Source: Streptomyces albus subsp. albus
Lineage (GTDB): Bacteria > Actinomycetota > Actinomycetes > Streptomycetales > Streptomycetaceae
Assembly: GCF_000719865.1 (NCBI RefSeq)
Contig: NZ_JOID01000026.1
Coordinates: forward strand, 1 to 64,000
Direction: 5' to 3'
Length of the DNA stretch: 64,000 bases
Position numbers and translations under genes: made by a program
Shown here: positions 42,117 through 50,860 of the stretch, in pieces
Numbering within the stretch: the stretch's first letter is position 1
How the letters are laid out: each line of letters opens with the position of its first letter
Notes under the pieces: model-generated
The model's database searches: none
Seen by the model: only the letters and a program-made list of their open reading frames with translations
What the model was told of the DNA's origin: nothing

Positions 42117-42493
42117 CTCGCTGCGTTCCTCCGTGAGGGGCCGGTTCGTACAGTACGGGGCACCGGCGGTGCGGTGCGCGGGGCGGCGGTGCGATGCGGG
42201 TGCGTGTGCGGTCCGCGGACGGTCCGCGGGTGCGGGTTTCTCCCGCGCCCCGGGGGGTGCGGGAGCCGTGCGCGGCCGAGCGGTGCGGATGCGCTCCGCG
42301 GCCGATCGGGGGGTGCGGCACGGCCGGGCCGGGTGCGGACGCAGTGCGGCCGAGCTGGGTGCGGACTCACGTGCGGCCGGGCGGATGGCCGGGCCGGTGG
42401 TGCCGCCGGGCGGTGGCGCGGGTCCGAACTCCTCACCCACCCGGCGGGCATGTGGTCGGCGGATGGCCGGGTGGTGGCGCGGGTCCGGGGTCC
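42117..42493. repeat. Gap between Ada-AlkA and ogt with partial gene-end duplication
   Basis: A 377-bp gap rich in GTGCGG motifs. Positions about 42415-42454 nearly duplicate 42476-42512, the latter spanning the stop codon of the Ada-AlkA gene (shared core CACCCGGCGGGCATGTGG). The small palindrome CGTACAGTACG at 42147-42157 lies 31 bp upstream of ogt and may be part of its promoter. Confidence 0.55.
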
Positions 42494-44041
42494 TCACCCG
42501 GCGGGCATGTGGTTGATGGGGTGGTCGTCGGTCGCCCACAGGTACTGGACGGCGTAGGCGCGCCAGGGGCGCCAGGCCGCGGCGCGGGCGGTGAGCGCGG
42601 CCGGGGTCGCGGGCAGTTCGCACGCGGCGGCGGCGCGGCGCAGGCCGAGGTCGGTGGGGAGGAAGGCGTCGGGGTCGCCGAGGGCGCGCATCGCGATGGT
42701 CTCGACGGTCCAGGGCCCGAACCCGGGCAGCGCGGCGAGGCGTTCGCGGGTCGAGCGCCAGTCACTGCCGGGGTCCAGCGCGAGATCGCCGGACGCGAGC
42801 GCGGCGACGAGCGTGGTGAGCGTGGTCCGGCGGCTGCGGGGCAGGGCGAGTTTCTCCGGGTCGAGGCCGGCGAGCGCCTCGGGGGACGGAAAGAGGTGGG
42901 TGAGGCCGCCGCCCTCGGGGTCGTCCACCGGATCGCCGTGTGCGCGGACGAGCCGTCCCGCGTGGGTGCGGGCGGCCGCGGTGGACACCTGCTGGCCGAG
43001 GACGGCCCGTACGGCGAACTCGGCGGCGTCCACGGTGCGCGGCACCCGGCGTCCGGGCGCCTTGTCCACGAGCGGCGCGAGGACCGGGTCGGCGCGCAGC
43101 AGCTCGTCCACGGCGACGGGGTCGGCGTCGAGGTCGAGCAGGCGGCGGCAGCGGCTGATGGCCCCGGTCAGGTCGCGCGGGTCGGTGAGGGAGAGGCGGC
43201 AGCCGATGTGTCCGGGCCCGGGGTGCAGGCTGACGACCCCGTGTCCGTAGGGAAGGCGGAGGGTGCGCCGGTAGGCGCCGTCCCGCCACTCCTCGACGCC
43301 GGGCACGGCCGTGGCGGCGAGATGGCCGAAGAGGTTGTCGGGGTGCAGCGGTGCCCGGTACGGCAGCCGGAGGGTGAGGGTGGCGGGAGCGGGAACGGAA
43401 CCGGGGAGGCCGGCGCCGGGGTGCGGGGCCTGGCGCTCCCGGTACGGAGCGCCGCCCGGGCCGGCGCCGGCACGGCCGCGCCCGGCCCGGGTGCGCAGCT
43501 GGGTCGGCGCGAGCGCGAAGACCTCCCGCACCGTCTCGTTGAACGCCCGGACGCTGGCGAAGCCGGCCGCGAACGCGATGTCGGTCATGGGGAGTTCGCT
43601 GGTCTCGATGAGCAGCCGGGCGGTCTGGGCGCGCTGGGCGCGGGCGAGCGCGAGCGGTCCGGCGCCCAGTTCGGCGTGGAGCTGGCGCTCGATCTGCCGG
43701 GTGCTGTAGCCGAGGCGGGCGGCGAGCCCGGGAACGCCTTCGCGGTCGACGACGCCGTCGGCGATGAGCCGCATGGCGCGGGCGGTGAGATCGGCGCGCT
43801 CGTTCCACTGCGGTGAGCCGGGGGTGGCGTCGGGGCGGCAGCGCTTGCAGGCCCGGTAGCCGGCCTGCTGGGCGGCGGCGGCACTGGGGTGGAAGGTCAT
43901 GTTCTCGGGCTTGGGGGGCACGGCCGGGCAGCTCGGACGGCAGTAGATGCCGGTGGTGCGGACGGCGGTGAAGAACCAGCCGTCGAACCGCGCGTCCTTC
44001 GACCGCACGGCCCGCACGCAGCTCTCGGTGTCGGTGTGCAT
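42494..44041 (-). CDS. Ada-AlkA fusion: methyl-phosphotriester sensor and DNA glycosylase
   Basis: A 515-residue fusion. Residues 1-75 are the Ada N-terminal zinc domain with Cys34, Cys38, Cys65 and Cys68, exactly the spacing of E. coli Ada; Cys34 would accept the methyl from phosphotriesters. Residues about 85-175 are an AraC-type HTH (VPGLAARLGYSTRQIERQLH; PMTDIAFAAGFASVRAFNET). Residues about 215-515 are an AlkA 3-methyladenine glycosylase with the HhH segment LPGFGPWTVETIAMRAL and catalytic Asp in FLPTDLGLRRAA. It thus senses methylation, activates transcription and excises damaged bases. The Ada C-terminal methyltransferase is absent; the neighbouring ogt supplies it. GGAGGC lies just before the ATG at 44041. 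Confidence 0.93.
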   Translation of the reverse strand: MHTDTESCVRAVRSKDARFDGWFFTAVRTTGIYCRPSCPAVPPKPENMTFHPSAAAAQQAGYRACKRCRPDATPGSPQWNERADLTARAMRLIADGVVDREGVPGLAARLGYSTRQIERQLHAELGAGPLALARAQRAQTARLLIETSELPMTDIAFAAGFASVRAFNETVREVFALAPTQLRTRAGRGRAGAGPGGAPYRERQAPHPGAGLPGSVPAPATLTLRLPYRAPLHPDNLFGHLAATAVPGVEEWRDGAYRRTLRLPYGHGVVSLHPGPGHIGCRLSLTDPRDLTGAISRCRRLLDLDADPVAVDELLRADPVLAPLVDKAPGRRVPRTVDAAEFAVRAVLGQQVSTAAARTHAGRLVRAHGDPVDDPEGGGLTHLFPSPEALAGLDPEKLALPRSRRTTLTTLVAALASGDLALDPGSDWRSTRERLAALPGFGPWTVETIAMRALGDPDAFLPTDLGLRRAAAACELPATPAALTARAAAWRPWRAYAVQYLWATDDHPINHMPAG

Positions 44042-44292
44042 GCCTCCAGCATCGGGGACGGCGCGGCGTGGTACTGGCGGATTTCCGACATGAGCCTCCC
44101 CGGGGCAGTGCCCGGCTCCCGGCCCCGGCCCGCCCGTCTCCCCCGGCCGCGCTGCGGCCGACGGCCGTGCGTCCGCCCGCGGGTGCGGGAGTTCCCCCCT
44201 GCGCCGCACCGGAACCGGCGGCGCTCCCGTACGCGGCGGCCCTCCCGTACGCGGCGGCGTTCTGGCCTGCCGTGCTCGGCACCCCCCATCCC

Positions 44293-44308
44293 GTCAACCA
44301 CGGTTGAC
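44293..44308. promoter_or_regulatory. Operator site 1, overlapping -35
   Basis: GTCAACC-AC-GGTTGAC is a perfect 16-bp palindrome covering the -35 box of the HTH-ClpN promoter. Confidence 0.7.
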
Positions 44309-44332
44309 AGGAATCCCTCGTCAACCTAGATT
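44304..44332 (+). promoter_or_regulatory. Consensus promoter giving leaderless HTH message
   Basis: TTGACA (-35), a 17-bp spacer and TAGATT (-10), close to the vegetative consensus. The -10 box ends 7 nt before the ATG at 44340, so the transcript should begin at the start codon. Confidence 0.75.
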
Positions 44333-44335
44333 GAC
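44320..44335. promoter_or_regulatory. Operator site 2, overlapping -10
   Basis: GTCAACC-TA-GATTGAC repeats site 1 with one mismatch between arms, 27 bp centre to centre. It covers the -10 box and the predicted transcription start. Confidence 0.7.
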
Positions 44336-44339
44336 GAGC

Positions 44340-44564
44340 ATGGCAGGAACAGAGGCGAGAGAAACCCGCGACACGGCCGAGGCCGCCATGGACCGCGACC
44401 CCGCGGTCGGGCTGCGCGCGGTGGCGGCGCTGCGGCGGCTCGTGGAGCGGCTGGAGGCACTCCAGGTCGACAGCGCGCGCCGCCAGGGCTGGTCCTGGGA
44501 AGAGATCGGCACCGCGCTCGGCGTGAGCAGGCAGGCCGTCCACAAGAAGCACGCGAGGAGGTAA
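44340..44564 (+). CDS. Small helix-turn-helix protein
   Basis: A 74-residue protein. The N-terminal half is an acidic helix with LRAVAALRRLVERLEALQVD, and the C-terminal half is a helix-turn-helix (QGWSWEEIGTALGVSRQAVH) ending in a basic KKHARR tail. It is an obvious DNA-binding candidate and most probably controls its own promoter through the paired palindromes at 44293 and 44320. The ATG at 44340 follows the -10 box by 7 nt and has no Shine-Dalgarno site. It is 4 nt ahead of the Clp-N gene, whose ribosome site lies at its 3' end, so the two form an operon. Confidence 0.85.
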   Translation: MAGTEARETRDTAEAAMDRDPAVGLRAVAALRRLVERLEALQVDSARRQGWSWEEIGTALGVSRQAVHKKHARR

Positions 44565-44568
44565 CGGG

Positions 44569-45189
44569 ATGTTCGAGCGGTTCACCGACCAGGCACGGCA
44601 GATCGTTGTTCAGGCGCAGCGGGAGACGCGGGACCTCGGACACCCGGAGATCGGTTCGGAGCATCTGCTGCTCGCCGCGCTGTCCCGGCGGGACGACCCG
44701 GCCGCCGCGGCACTGTCCCGGCTCGGCGTCACGTCCGGGTCCTTACGGACCGAGGTCGAGCGGCTGACGGACCGGGGAGGCAGCGGACTGGGCCCGGACG
44801 ACGCCGAGTCCCTGCGCTCCCTGGGCATCGACCTGGACGAGATCCGCAGCCGCGCGGAGGCGGCCTTCGGACCCGGGGCACTCGACCCCGCCCCGGAGAG
44901 GACGGCACCCGGCCGGGGTCTCCGGCGGCTGTTCCCGTTCCGGCGCGACCCGCGCGGCGGTTCCCGCCCCGGCGGGCATCTGCCCTTCACGCCGCGCGCC
45001 AAGAAGGCACTGGAGCGTTCCCTGCGCGAGGCGCTCTCCCTCAAGGACCGTCATATCGGTACGGAACACGTGCTGTTGGGGCTGCTCAACCCGGAGGACA
45101 AGGTCACCACCTCCGTACTGCGCCGGATGGGCGTCGAGCCGGGCACGGCGCGCGCCGCGATCCTGTCCGGCCTCCGCCGGGCGGCCTGA
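44569..45189 (+). CDS. Clp N-terminal-domain protein without ATPase
   Basis: A 206-residue protein with two Clp-N repeats separated by an Arg/Gly-rich linker. Repeat 1 is at about 1-80 (MFERFTDQARQIVVQAQRET; GHPEIGSEHLLLAAL) and repeat 2 at about 140-203 (FTPRAKKALERSLREALSLK; HIGTEHVLLGLL). In ClpC these domains bind substrates and adaptors, but here no AAA+ ATPase follows, so it may act as a free adaptor or decoy for Clp protease. GAGGAGG lies before the ATG at 44569. It is co-transcribed with the small HTH protein. Confidence 0.88.
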   Translation: MFERFTDQARQIVVQAQRETRDLGHPEIGSEHLLLAALSRRDDPAAAALSRLGVTSGSLRTEVERLTDRGGSGLGPDDAESLRSLGIDLDEIRSRAEAAFGPGALDPAPERTAPGRGLRRLFPFRRDPRGGSRPGGHLPFTPRAKKALERSLREALSLKDRHIGTEHVLLGLLNPEDKVTTSVLRRMGVEPGTARAAILSGLRRAA

Positions 45190-45205
45190 CGCGGCCGCGG
45201 CGGAG

Positions 45206-45243
45206 CGGCCGCCCGCCGGACGGAACGGCCCGGCGGGCGGCCG
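45206..45243. terminator. Bidirectional hairpin terminator
   Basis: Fourteen-bp perfect arms (CGGCCGCCCGCCGG and its complement) around a 10-nt loop, between the convergent Clp-N and oxidoreductase genes. No T tract follows, which is usual in this group. Confidence 0.6.
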
Positions 45244-45315
45244 GTGCGCGTGCCCCGGGCCCGCCACGGGCCCCGGCCCGGCCGCCGGCGAACGGCGCCC
45301 ACAGGGACCGCCGTC

Positions 45316-46737
45316 TCAGCGGGCCATCCCCCGCAGCCGGCGCCAGACCTGGCGGGCGGCGTGGTGGCCGCACATGCCGTGGACGCCGCCGCCGGGCGGG
45401 GTCGCGGAGGAGCAGAGGAAGACCGCGGGGTGCGCGGTGCTGTACGGCACCCGGGCGAGCTTCGGCCGGATCGCCGACTGGAGGCCGTCGAAGGCCCCGC
45501 ACCCGATGTCGCCGCCCACGTAGTTGGCGTTCTTCGCGGCCATCTCGGGCGGTCCGGCGGTGGCACGGGCCAGGACCAGATCGCGGAATCCGGGGGCGAA
45601 CCGTTCGAGCTGCCGCTCGATCACCTCGGTGGCGTCGCCCGTCCAGCCGTTCGGCACATGGCCGTACGCCCAGAAGGTGTGCTTGCCCTCCGGCGCGCGG
45701 CTCGGGTCGATCAGGGTGGGCTGGGCGGTGAGCAGCAGCGGCGTCTTCGGGTCCCGTCCGCCGACCGCCCGCCGCAGCGCGTCGTCGATCTCCCCGTACG
45801 TGGGGCCGATGTGGACCGTGCCGGCCCGCCGCGCCTCCGGGGCCGTCCACGGCACCGGGCCCGACAGCGCGTAGTCGATCTTGAAGACGCCCGGTCCGTG
45901 CCGGAAGCCGCGGTAGGCGTTGCCCAGTCCGGCGATCCTCGCGAGGGCGCCCGGCGCGGTGTCGAAGACGTACGCGCGCGCGGGCGGCAGCTCGTCCAGC
46001 CGTTTGACGGTGACGCCGGTGTGGACCGTGCCGCCCAGCTCCCGCAAGTAGCCGGTGAGGGCGTCGGAGATTCCCTGCGAGCCGCCGCGCGCGATGGGCC
46101 AGCCCCGCTCGTGCGCGGCGAGGGCGAACATCAGCGCGACCCCGCCGGAGGCGATGCTCGTCGGCGTGGCGATCACGTGCCCGGCCAGTCCGGCCAGCAG
46201 GGCGCGCGCCTTCCCCCCGCGGAACAGGCGGGACAGCACGGCCACCGGCAGACCGGCGAGGCTCATGAAACGGGCCCAGCGCAGCGGATCACGGGGCATG
46301 CCGAGCCACTGGGTGCGCAGGAAGTCGGCGGAGAGGGTCTCCCAGTGCCCGGTGAACGGCTCCAGCAGCCGCCGGTACGCGCCCGCGTCGCGGGCACCGA
46401 GCGAGGCGGCGGTCTCCGCCACCGACGGGGCCAGCACGGCGGCGGTGCCGTCCTCCCAGGGGTGGGCCAGCGGCAGGTCGTGATGGAGCCACTCCAGCCC
46501 GAAGCGGCCGAGCGGCATGGTGTCGAACGCGGGCGAGCCGACGCCGAGCGGGTGGACGGCGGAGCACGTGTCGTGGCGGAAGCCGGGGAGCGTCAGCTCC
46601 TCGGTGCGGGCCCCGCCGCCGACCTCGTCCCGGGCCTCGTAGGCGGCCACGGCGTATCCGCGGCGGGCCAGTTCGACGGCGGCGGTCAGGCCGTTGGGCC
46701 CCGTTCCCACCACCACCGCATCGAGCATCGACGGCAC
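45316..46737 (-). CDS. Phytoene-desaturase-like FAD oxidoreductase
   Basis: A 473-residue flavoprotein of the amine-oxidase/CrtI superfamily. The FAD-binding Rossmann motif is at the N-terminus ([20 protein letters not shown], then [20 protein letters not shown]). The C-terminal FAD segment includes [17 protein letters not shown]. Stand-alone members in actinobacteria are annotated as NAD(P)/FAD-dependent oxidoreductases with unknown substrates; no carotenoid genes are nearby. I prefer the GTG at 46737 ([11 protein letters not shown]), 7 nt after GGGGAG, over the ATG at 46728, which has no ribosome site. Confidence 0.88.
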   Translation of the reverse strand: MPSMLDAVVVGTGPNGLTAAVELARRGYAVAAYEARDEVGGGARTEELTLPGFRHDTCSAVHPLGVGSPAFDTMPLGRFGLEWLHHDLPLAHPWEDGTAAVLAPSVAETAASLGARDAGAYRRLLEPFTGHWETLSADFLRTQWLGMPRDPLRWARFMSLAGLPVAVLSRLFRGGKARALLAGLAGHVIATPTSIASGGVALMFALAAHERGWPIARGGSQGISDALTGYLRELGGTVHTGVTVKRLDELPPARAYVFDTAPGALARIAGLGNAYRGFRHGPGVFKIDYALSGPVPWTAPEARRAGTVHIGPTYGEIDDALRRAVGGRDPKTPLLLTAQPTLIDPSRAPEGKHTFWAYGHVPNGWTGDATEVIERQLERFAPGFRDLVLARATAGPPEMAAKNANYVGGDIGCGAFDGLQSAIRPKLARVPYSTAHPAVFLCSSATPPGGGVHGMCGHHAARQVWRRLRGMAR

Positions 46738-47273
46738 CGTACGACTCCCCTTCGGCTGCTGGTCCCCCGGGCCCGCCCGCCGGTCCGGTCCGCCGCGCGC
46801 GGTGTTCCCGGGCGGCCCTTGACGGCTTCCGCTCGGTTCCCGGTCTGCGGTGGGTCGGCCGGCGGCGTTCCCGGTGGTGCGGTCTCCGGCCGGCACCGCG
46901 CGTCCGCCCGTTCCGCTGAACGTCCGTCAGCGGGCCGGGCGGGCGGCTCGGTTACCGGCCGGTGGCCAGGATAGGCCCGCCCGGCGGCGGAGCACCGGAT
47001 ACGGTGCGGGCCCGGCCCCGGCCCCACTGCCCGCCCCGGGCACTGGGCCCGGCCTCGCCCCGGCACCGTCTCCCCGGCCACGCCCGGGCCCGGCGCCGGC
47101 CCCGGCTTCTCGCTCCGGCCCGGGCCTCCGGCCGGGCGCCGGGCAACGAGCAGCCGTCTGCGTTCGGCGGCCCTGCGCGCTCTCTTCCGCGATCAGGCCC
47201 GGCAGCTCCGGGAGCGCAGGCCGGCCCCGGTGCCGGCCCTCGCCCCGGCCCCGGCCCCCGGCGCGGGACCGGC
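46738..47273. other. Gene-free, extremely GC-rich region
   Basis: A 536-bp gap between two minus-strand genes, dominated by GGCCCCGGCC-type runs. Open frames in it are Pro/Arg/Gly/Ala only. Apart from the GGGGAG ribosome site of the downstream oxidoreductase, nothing is recognisable. Confidence 0.45.
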
Positions 47274-48143
47274 TCAGTGACCGCTCTGGTCCTTGCGCTT
47301 CGGCAGGTCCGAGCCGCGCATCAGTTCCAGGATCCGCCGGGCCGTGCGCCCGTCTCGGGCGGCCGTGAAGGGCAGGGCGTTGCCGCCGGCGAGGTGGAAC
47401 GGCTCGCCCGACATGGTGGCGCTCGCCCCGCCCGCTTCGGCCACGAGCAGCAGGCCCGCCGCGTGGTCCCAGGCGTTCTCCCAGCCGAACGCGACCGCGT
47501 CCAGCGTTCCCTGGGCGACGTGCAGATACTCCAGCCCCGCCGAGCCGCACGGCCGGGGCGCCACCCCGTCGACCACGAGCCGGGCGAAGGCCTCGTCCTC
47601 CTCCAGCGAGGTGAAGTCGGGGTGCGAGGTGGCGATCTCCAGCAGTTCGCCGGGCTGCGCGGCACCGCAGCGCAGCAACTCCCCGTTGAGGCGGGCGCCG
47701 CCGCCCTTCACCGCGACCGCCATCCGGTCGGTGGCCGGCGCGTACGTCCAGGAGGCCAGCACCTCCCCCTCGCGGGCGAGCGCGACGAGGGTCGAGAAGC
47801 CCGGGTCGCCGTGGACGAACTGGCGGGTGCCGTCCACCGGGTCGACGATCCAGACCGGCGCGGGGCCCTCCAGCGCCTCCAGCACCCGCCGGTCCGCGGA
47901 CACGGCCTCCTCACCGACCACGACGGAGCCCGGCAGCAGCGCGGGCAGTGCCGCGGTCAGCCGTTCCTCCGCCAGCCGGTCCGCGACCGTGACCAGGTCG
48001 TGCGGCCCGGTCTTCACGTCGATCTCGTGCGAGGCGAGCTGCCGGAAACGCGGCATCACCTCGGCGGCCACGGCTTCGCGCACGGCCTGCTCGGCGGCGT
48101 CCAGCAGCTTGGCCCACTCCTCCGCGGACAAGTCATCGATCAT
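47274..48143 (-). CDS. Inositol monophosphatase-family protein
   Basis: A 289-residue Mg-dependent sugar-phosphate phosphatase. Motifs: KTGPHDLVTVADRLAEE, VVGEEAV (metal Glu), IVDPVDGTRQFVHGDP (metal Asp residues) and AWDHAAGLLLVAEAGG (metal Asp). Possible substrates are inositol-1-phosphate, histidinol phosphate or PAP. I use the ATG at 48143 (MIDDLSAEEW); another ATG three codons earlier, at 48152, is equally possible and neither has a clear ribosome site. The C-terminus (LPKRKDQSGH) is basic and likely flexible. Confidence 0.9.
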   Translation of the reverse strand: MIDDLSAEEWAKLLDAAEQAVREAVAAEVMPRFRQLASHEIDVKTGPHDLVTVADRLAEERLTAALPALLPGSVVVGEEAVSADRRVLEALEGPAPVWIVDPVDGTRQFVHGDPGFSTLVALAREGEVLASWTYAPATDRMAVAVKGGGARLNGELLRCGAAQPGELLEIATSHPDFTSLEEDEAFARLVVDGVAPRPCGSAGLEYLHVAQGTLDAVAFGWENAWDHAAGLLLVAEAGGASATMSGEPFHLAGGNALPFTAARDGRTARRILELMRGSDLPKRKDQSGH

Positions 48144-48318
48144 GTGGTCCATCGAATCACGACCGTCGGACACCCCGCCCCTGCCGGGACATCCGGCACC
48201 AAGCACCACACGCACGAGACCCCCGTGCCGGTCACGGCACCACCGCGCCAGCCGGACCGGCCGGACCACGACCGGTGCCACTGACCGCTCAGCCACGTCC
48301 ACGGCCGGCCCGGCGCCG

Positions 48319-50040
48319 TCACACCGTGTCGGGGACGCCCGGCAGGCCGGCGCCGCGCAGCACATGCGCGAGGTTCCGGTACCGCTGGGGCGAGCCGGCC
48401 GCCGCTTCCAGCAACGGCGGCACCAGCTCACCCGGAGCGGTCTCCGCCACCCGGACCGCCTGCTCGTCCGTACGGGCCCGGAGCATCCCGCCCAGCAGAA
48501 CCGCGGTCTCGTCGTGGCGGCCCGCGGCGCGCAGGGCGAGCGCGGTGTCCGCCACCTCGGCCGCCGGGCGGCCCGCGCACTGGGCCAGCAGCGCCCGGCA
48601 GTCGTCGCCGCGCCCCGCGTCGGCGAGGGCTCCGGCCACCGCGGCGAGCGCGGGCGGGGGCAGCGCGGCGGCCTCCCACACCAGCGTGGCGACCTCGGCG
48701 GCCAGCCCTTCCCGCTCCAGTGCCCCGGCGAGGAGCGGCAACCGGTGCGGCGCTCCGGAGACGGCCTCGCACAGCAGCGCGTAGGCCTCGCCGCCGCGGC
48801 CCGCGGCCCGCAGAACCCGCAGCCGGGCCGCCGTTTCCCGCGCCTCGTCGCGCGCCGCGGCCAGGAGTTCCCGGTTCCGGGCGGAGGCGCGTTCGCGCCG
48901 CTCGCCGTCCTCGTCCCGTTCACCGGTCTCGTACGCGCCGGCGAACCGCGCCCCGCGCGGTGCGGCCGGGGCGGCCGCCGGAGGACCGGGGACGGAACCG
49001 GGGCCGGGATCCGGGCCGGGGCCGGTGGCCGCCGGCGGTTCGGCGCGCGCGGTGTTCTCGTCCACCTCCTCGGTCTCCAGTCCTGCGAAGCGCGCCCCGC
49101 GCGGCCGGACCGCCCGCTTCGGTGCGGCCCGACGAGGGGACTCCGGCTCACCGGCACGCCCGGCGGCCGGCCCGGGGCTCCGGGGCCGGCGTCCGGTACC
49201 CGGTTCGGTGGGGAGTTCCGAGGACGCCGGGGGAACTGACGACGGCGCAGGTCCGAGCGAGCCCTCAGGTCCGAGCGGTGCCCGGGGTCCGGACGGTGCC
49301 CCCGCACCGAACGATGCCCCGGCCGCGGGACCGGTCAGTCCGGCTGGGAACGCGGACGGGGCGATGGGACCGGTGGCCGAACCAGGACCGGCGGGGGCTG
49401 CCTCCCCGGTCCGGGAACGCCCGGGGCCGACGCCGCCCGCCCCCGGGCGCCGGGGAACGGCCCCGGCCGATCCCGTCGCCCGGGCAGCCGCTTCCGCGGC
49501 GTTCCGGGACTCCCGGCCCTCCCCGGCCTCCCGGACGTCCAGGGCCTCCAGCCGCCTGCGCAGCTCCGCGCAACGGGCCGAGGCCCGGTTCACATCGTCC
49601 TCCGCCCAGGCCAGTTCGGTACCGTTCCGGGCGCTCACGCCCACAGCGGACCCGGCGCCCGGGGCGGAGCCGGCCAGCCTCCGGAGCCGGACCGCCGCGT
49701 ACCGGCGTTCCCGGATCATCACGTCGAGCCGGCCCAGGAGTGCCTGCCGCCCGCCCGGACGGGCGTCGTACGCGGCGGCGGCCACCCGGTACGCCTCCCG
49801 CACTCTCTCGTACACCTGCTCGGTGGCGGGGATGCCGTACAACGCCGCGAAGTCCTGGAGCAGGGCCTCGGCCACATCCCAGGGGAGCATCTCCCGCCCC
49901 TGGGAGCAGGCGTCCATACCCTCCGGGTCGCGCCTCAGAAAGACCGCGTACCAGCCGTCGGCCGGCTCCAGCGCGGCGGTCAGCTCCCCCAGCGCCTGCG
50001 TGAACTGCCCCATCGCAGCAAGGTGTTGTCCGTCCGTCAC
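48319..50040 (-). CDS. Long disordered protein with helical ends
   Basis: A 573-residue protein that I recognise only as a streptomycete conserved hypothetical, sometimes labelled UL36-like. The N-terminal ~170 residues are helical (MGQFTQALGELTAALEPADG; EQVYERVREAYRVAAAAYDA). The centre is a Pro/Gly/Ala-rich linker with two copies of the motif PRGARFAG, each followed by an acidic stretch. The C-terminal ~190 residues are helical repeats resembling TPR-like units (GRGDDCRALLAQCAGRPAAE; GRHDETAVLLGGML). No catalytic motif is visible. The GTG at 50040 follows GGGGAGAG; an earlier GTG at 50094 has no ribosome site. A scaffold or regulatory role is possible. Confidence 0.7.
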   Translation of the reverse strand: MTDGQHLAAMGQFTQALGELTAALEPADGWYAVFLRRDPEGMDACSQGREMLPWDVAEALLQDFAALYGIPATEQVYERVREAYRVAAAAYDARPGGRQALLGRLDVMIRERRYAAVRLRRLAGSAPGAGSAVGVSARNGTELAWAEDDVNRASARCAELRRRLEALDVREAGEGRESRNAAEAAARATGSAGAVPRRPGAGGVGPGRSRTGEAAPAGPGSATGPIAPSAFPAGLTGPAAGASFGAGAPSGPRAPLGPEGSLGPAPSSVPPASSELPTEPGTGRRPRSPGPAAGRAGEPESPRRAAPKRAVRPRGARFAGLETEEVDENTARAEPPAATGPGPDPGPGSVPGPPAAAPAAPRGARFAGAYETGERDEDGERRERASARNRELLAAARDEARETAARLRVLRAAGRGGEAYALLCEAVSGAPHRLPLLAGALEREGLAAEVATLVWEAAALPPPALAAVAGALADAGRGDDCRALLAQCAGRPAAEVADTALALRAAGRHDETAVLLGGMLRARTDEQAVRVAETAPGELVPPLLEAAAGSPQRYRNLAHVLRGAGLPGVPDTV

Positions 50041-50071
50041 TCTCGCGTCTCTCTCCCCGCCGCGCGGTACG

Positions 50072-50086
50072 TGCCACTCCGTGGCA
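50072..50086. promoter_or_regulatory. Inverted repeat upstream of disordered-protein gene
   Basis: TGCCAC-TCC-GTGGCA, 6-bp arms, centred about 39 bp before the GTG at 50040. It may be an operator or a leader hairpin. Confidence 0.35.
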
Positions 50087-50225
50087 TTGGACACCGCGCG
50101 TGTTCGGTGGGAGTGACGGCGACGCTACGGACGCTTTTCCTCCGGATGTGACGGCGCGGTGCGCGCGCCGACAGCGGAGCGCGCGCCGCCCCGCGAGAGC
50201 GGAGGCCGGGCGGGCAGGGACCCGG

Positions 50226-50606
50226 TCAGAAGGTGACGGCGATCCCCGTGTGCGGCCGCTTGCCCAGCCGCGCCAGCGCTCCGGCCAGGTCGACGACCCG
50301 GAAGCGCCAGCCGTACTTGCGGGTCAGGGCCCGCCGGACGAGGACGAGCCCCGCCGGGTCCAGCAGCCGCGCCTCGCCCGGGACGGACCGTGCGCCCTCC
50401 TCCACGTGACCCCGCACGTCGCACGGCGTCACGGTCACCCGGCCGCTGTTGCGGATCCGCTTGACCTTCCCCGTGTCGCTCTTCGTCCAGATGTAGAGCC
50501 GCTCACCGTCGGAGGCCGCCCAGACGGGGGTGGGCACGGGGGTGCCGTCCCGCCGGTGGGTCACCAGCCGGACGTACGGAGCGCGAGCGAGTTCGTCGGG
50601 GACCAT
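50226..50606 (-). CDS. PPOX-class (F420/FMN-dependent) oxidoreductase
   Basis: A 126-residue split-barrel protein of the pyridoxamine-phosphate-oxidase-like group: PYVRLVTHRRDGTPVPTPVW, then SDGERLYIWTKSDTGKVKRI and RNSGRVTVTPCDVRG, with ALTRKYGWRFRVVDL near the end. In actinobacteria such PPOX proteins commonly bind F420 rather than FMN, but the cofactor cannot be read from the sequence. The ATG at 50606 lies 6 nt after a TAGGGT -10 box and lacks a ribosome site. Confidence 0.88.
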   Translation of the reverse strand: MVPDELARAPYVRLVTHRRDGTPVPTPVWAASDGERLYIWTKSDTGKVKRIRNSGRVTVTPCDVRGHVEEGARSVPGEARLLDPAGLVLVRRALTRKYGWRFRVVDLAGALARLGKRPHTGIAVTF

Positions 50607-50612
50607 GCGCCA

Positions 50613-50618
50613 ACCCTA
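50613..50618 (-). promoter_or_regulatory. -10 box TAGGGT, leaderless start
   Basis: On the minus strand TAGGGT ends 6 nt before the ATG at 50606, with no Shine-Dalgarno sequence. Confidence 0.45.
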
Positions 50619-50860
50619 CGGGCCGGACCCGCACGGCCATGCCCGGCCCCGGGGGCCCGGCCCCTCCGCCTCGGCTCCTCCTCGCCCCTCCCGGCTCCCA
50701 TGCCGGAGCCGGACGGGCAGACGGCCGGAGAGACCAAGAAGGCCAGGACAGCCGAGAGGGCCAGGACGGCCCCGGACAGCCGAGCCGGGAGGCCGAGAGG
50801 CCGAGAGCCGGGACGACCGTGACGCCTTCGACTCGACGCGCCCGAGACCCGCCGCTTCTG

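Noticed and set aside
42147..42157. CGTACAGTACG as a second SOS-type operator before ogt
   Set aside because: It does not fit the CGAAC-N4-GTTCG consensus and is short; it may only overlap a -10 box.
46927..47550. Minus-strand frame in the gap beside the oxidoreductase gene
   Set aside because: It overlaps the inositol-phosphatase gene in another frame and consists of Arg/Gly/Ala/Pro repeats.
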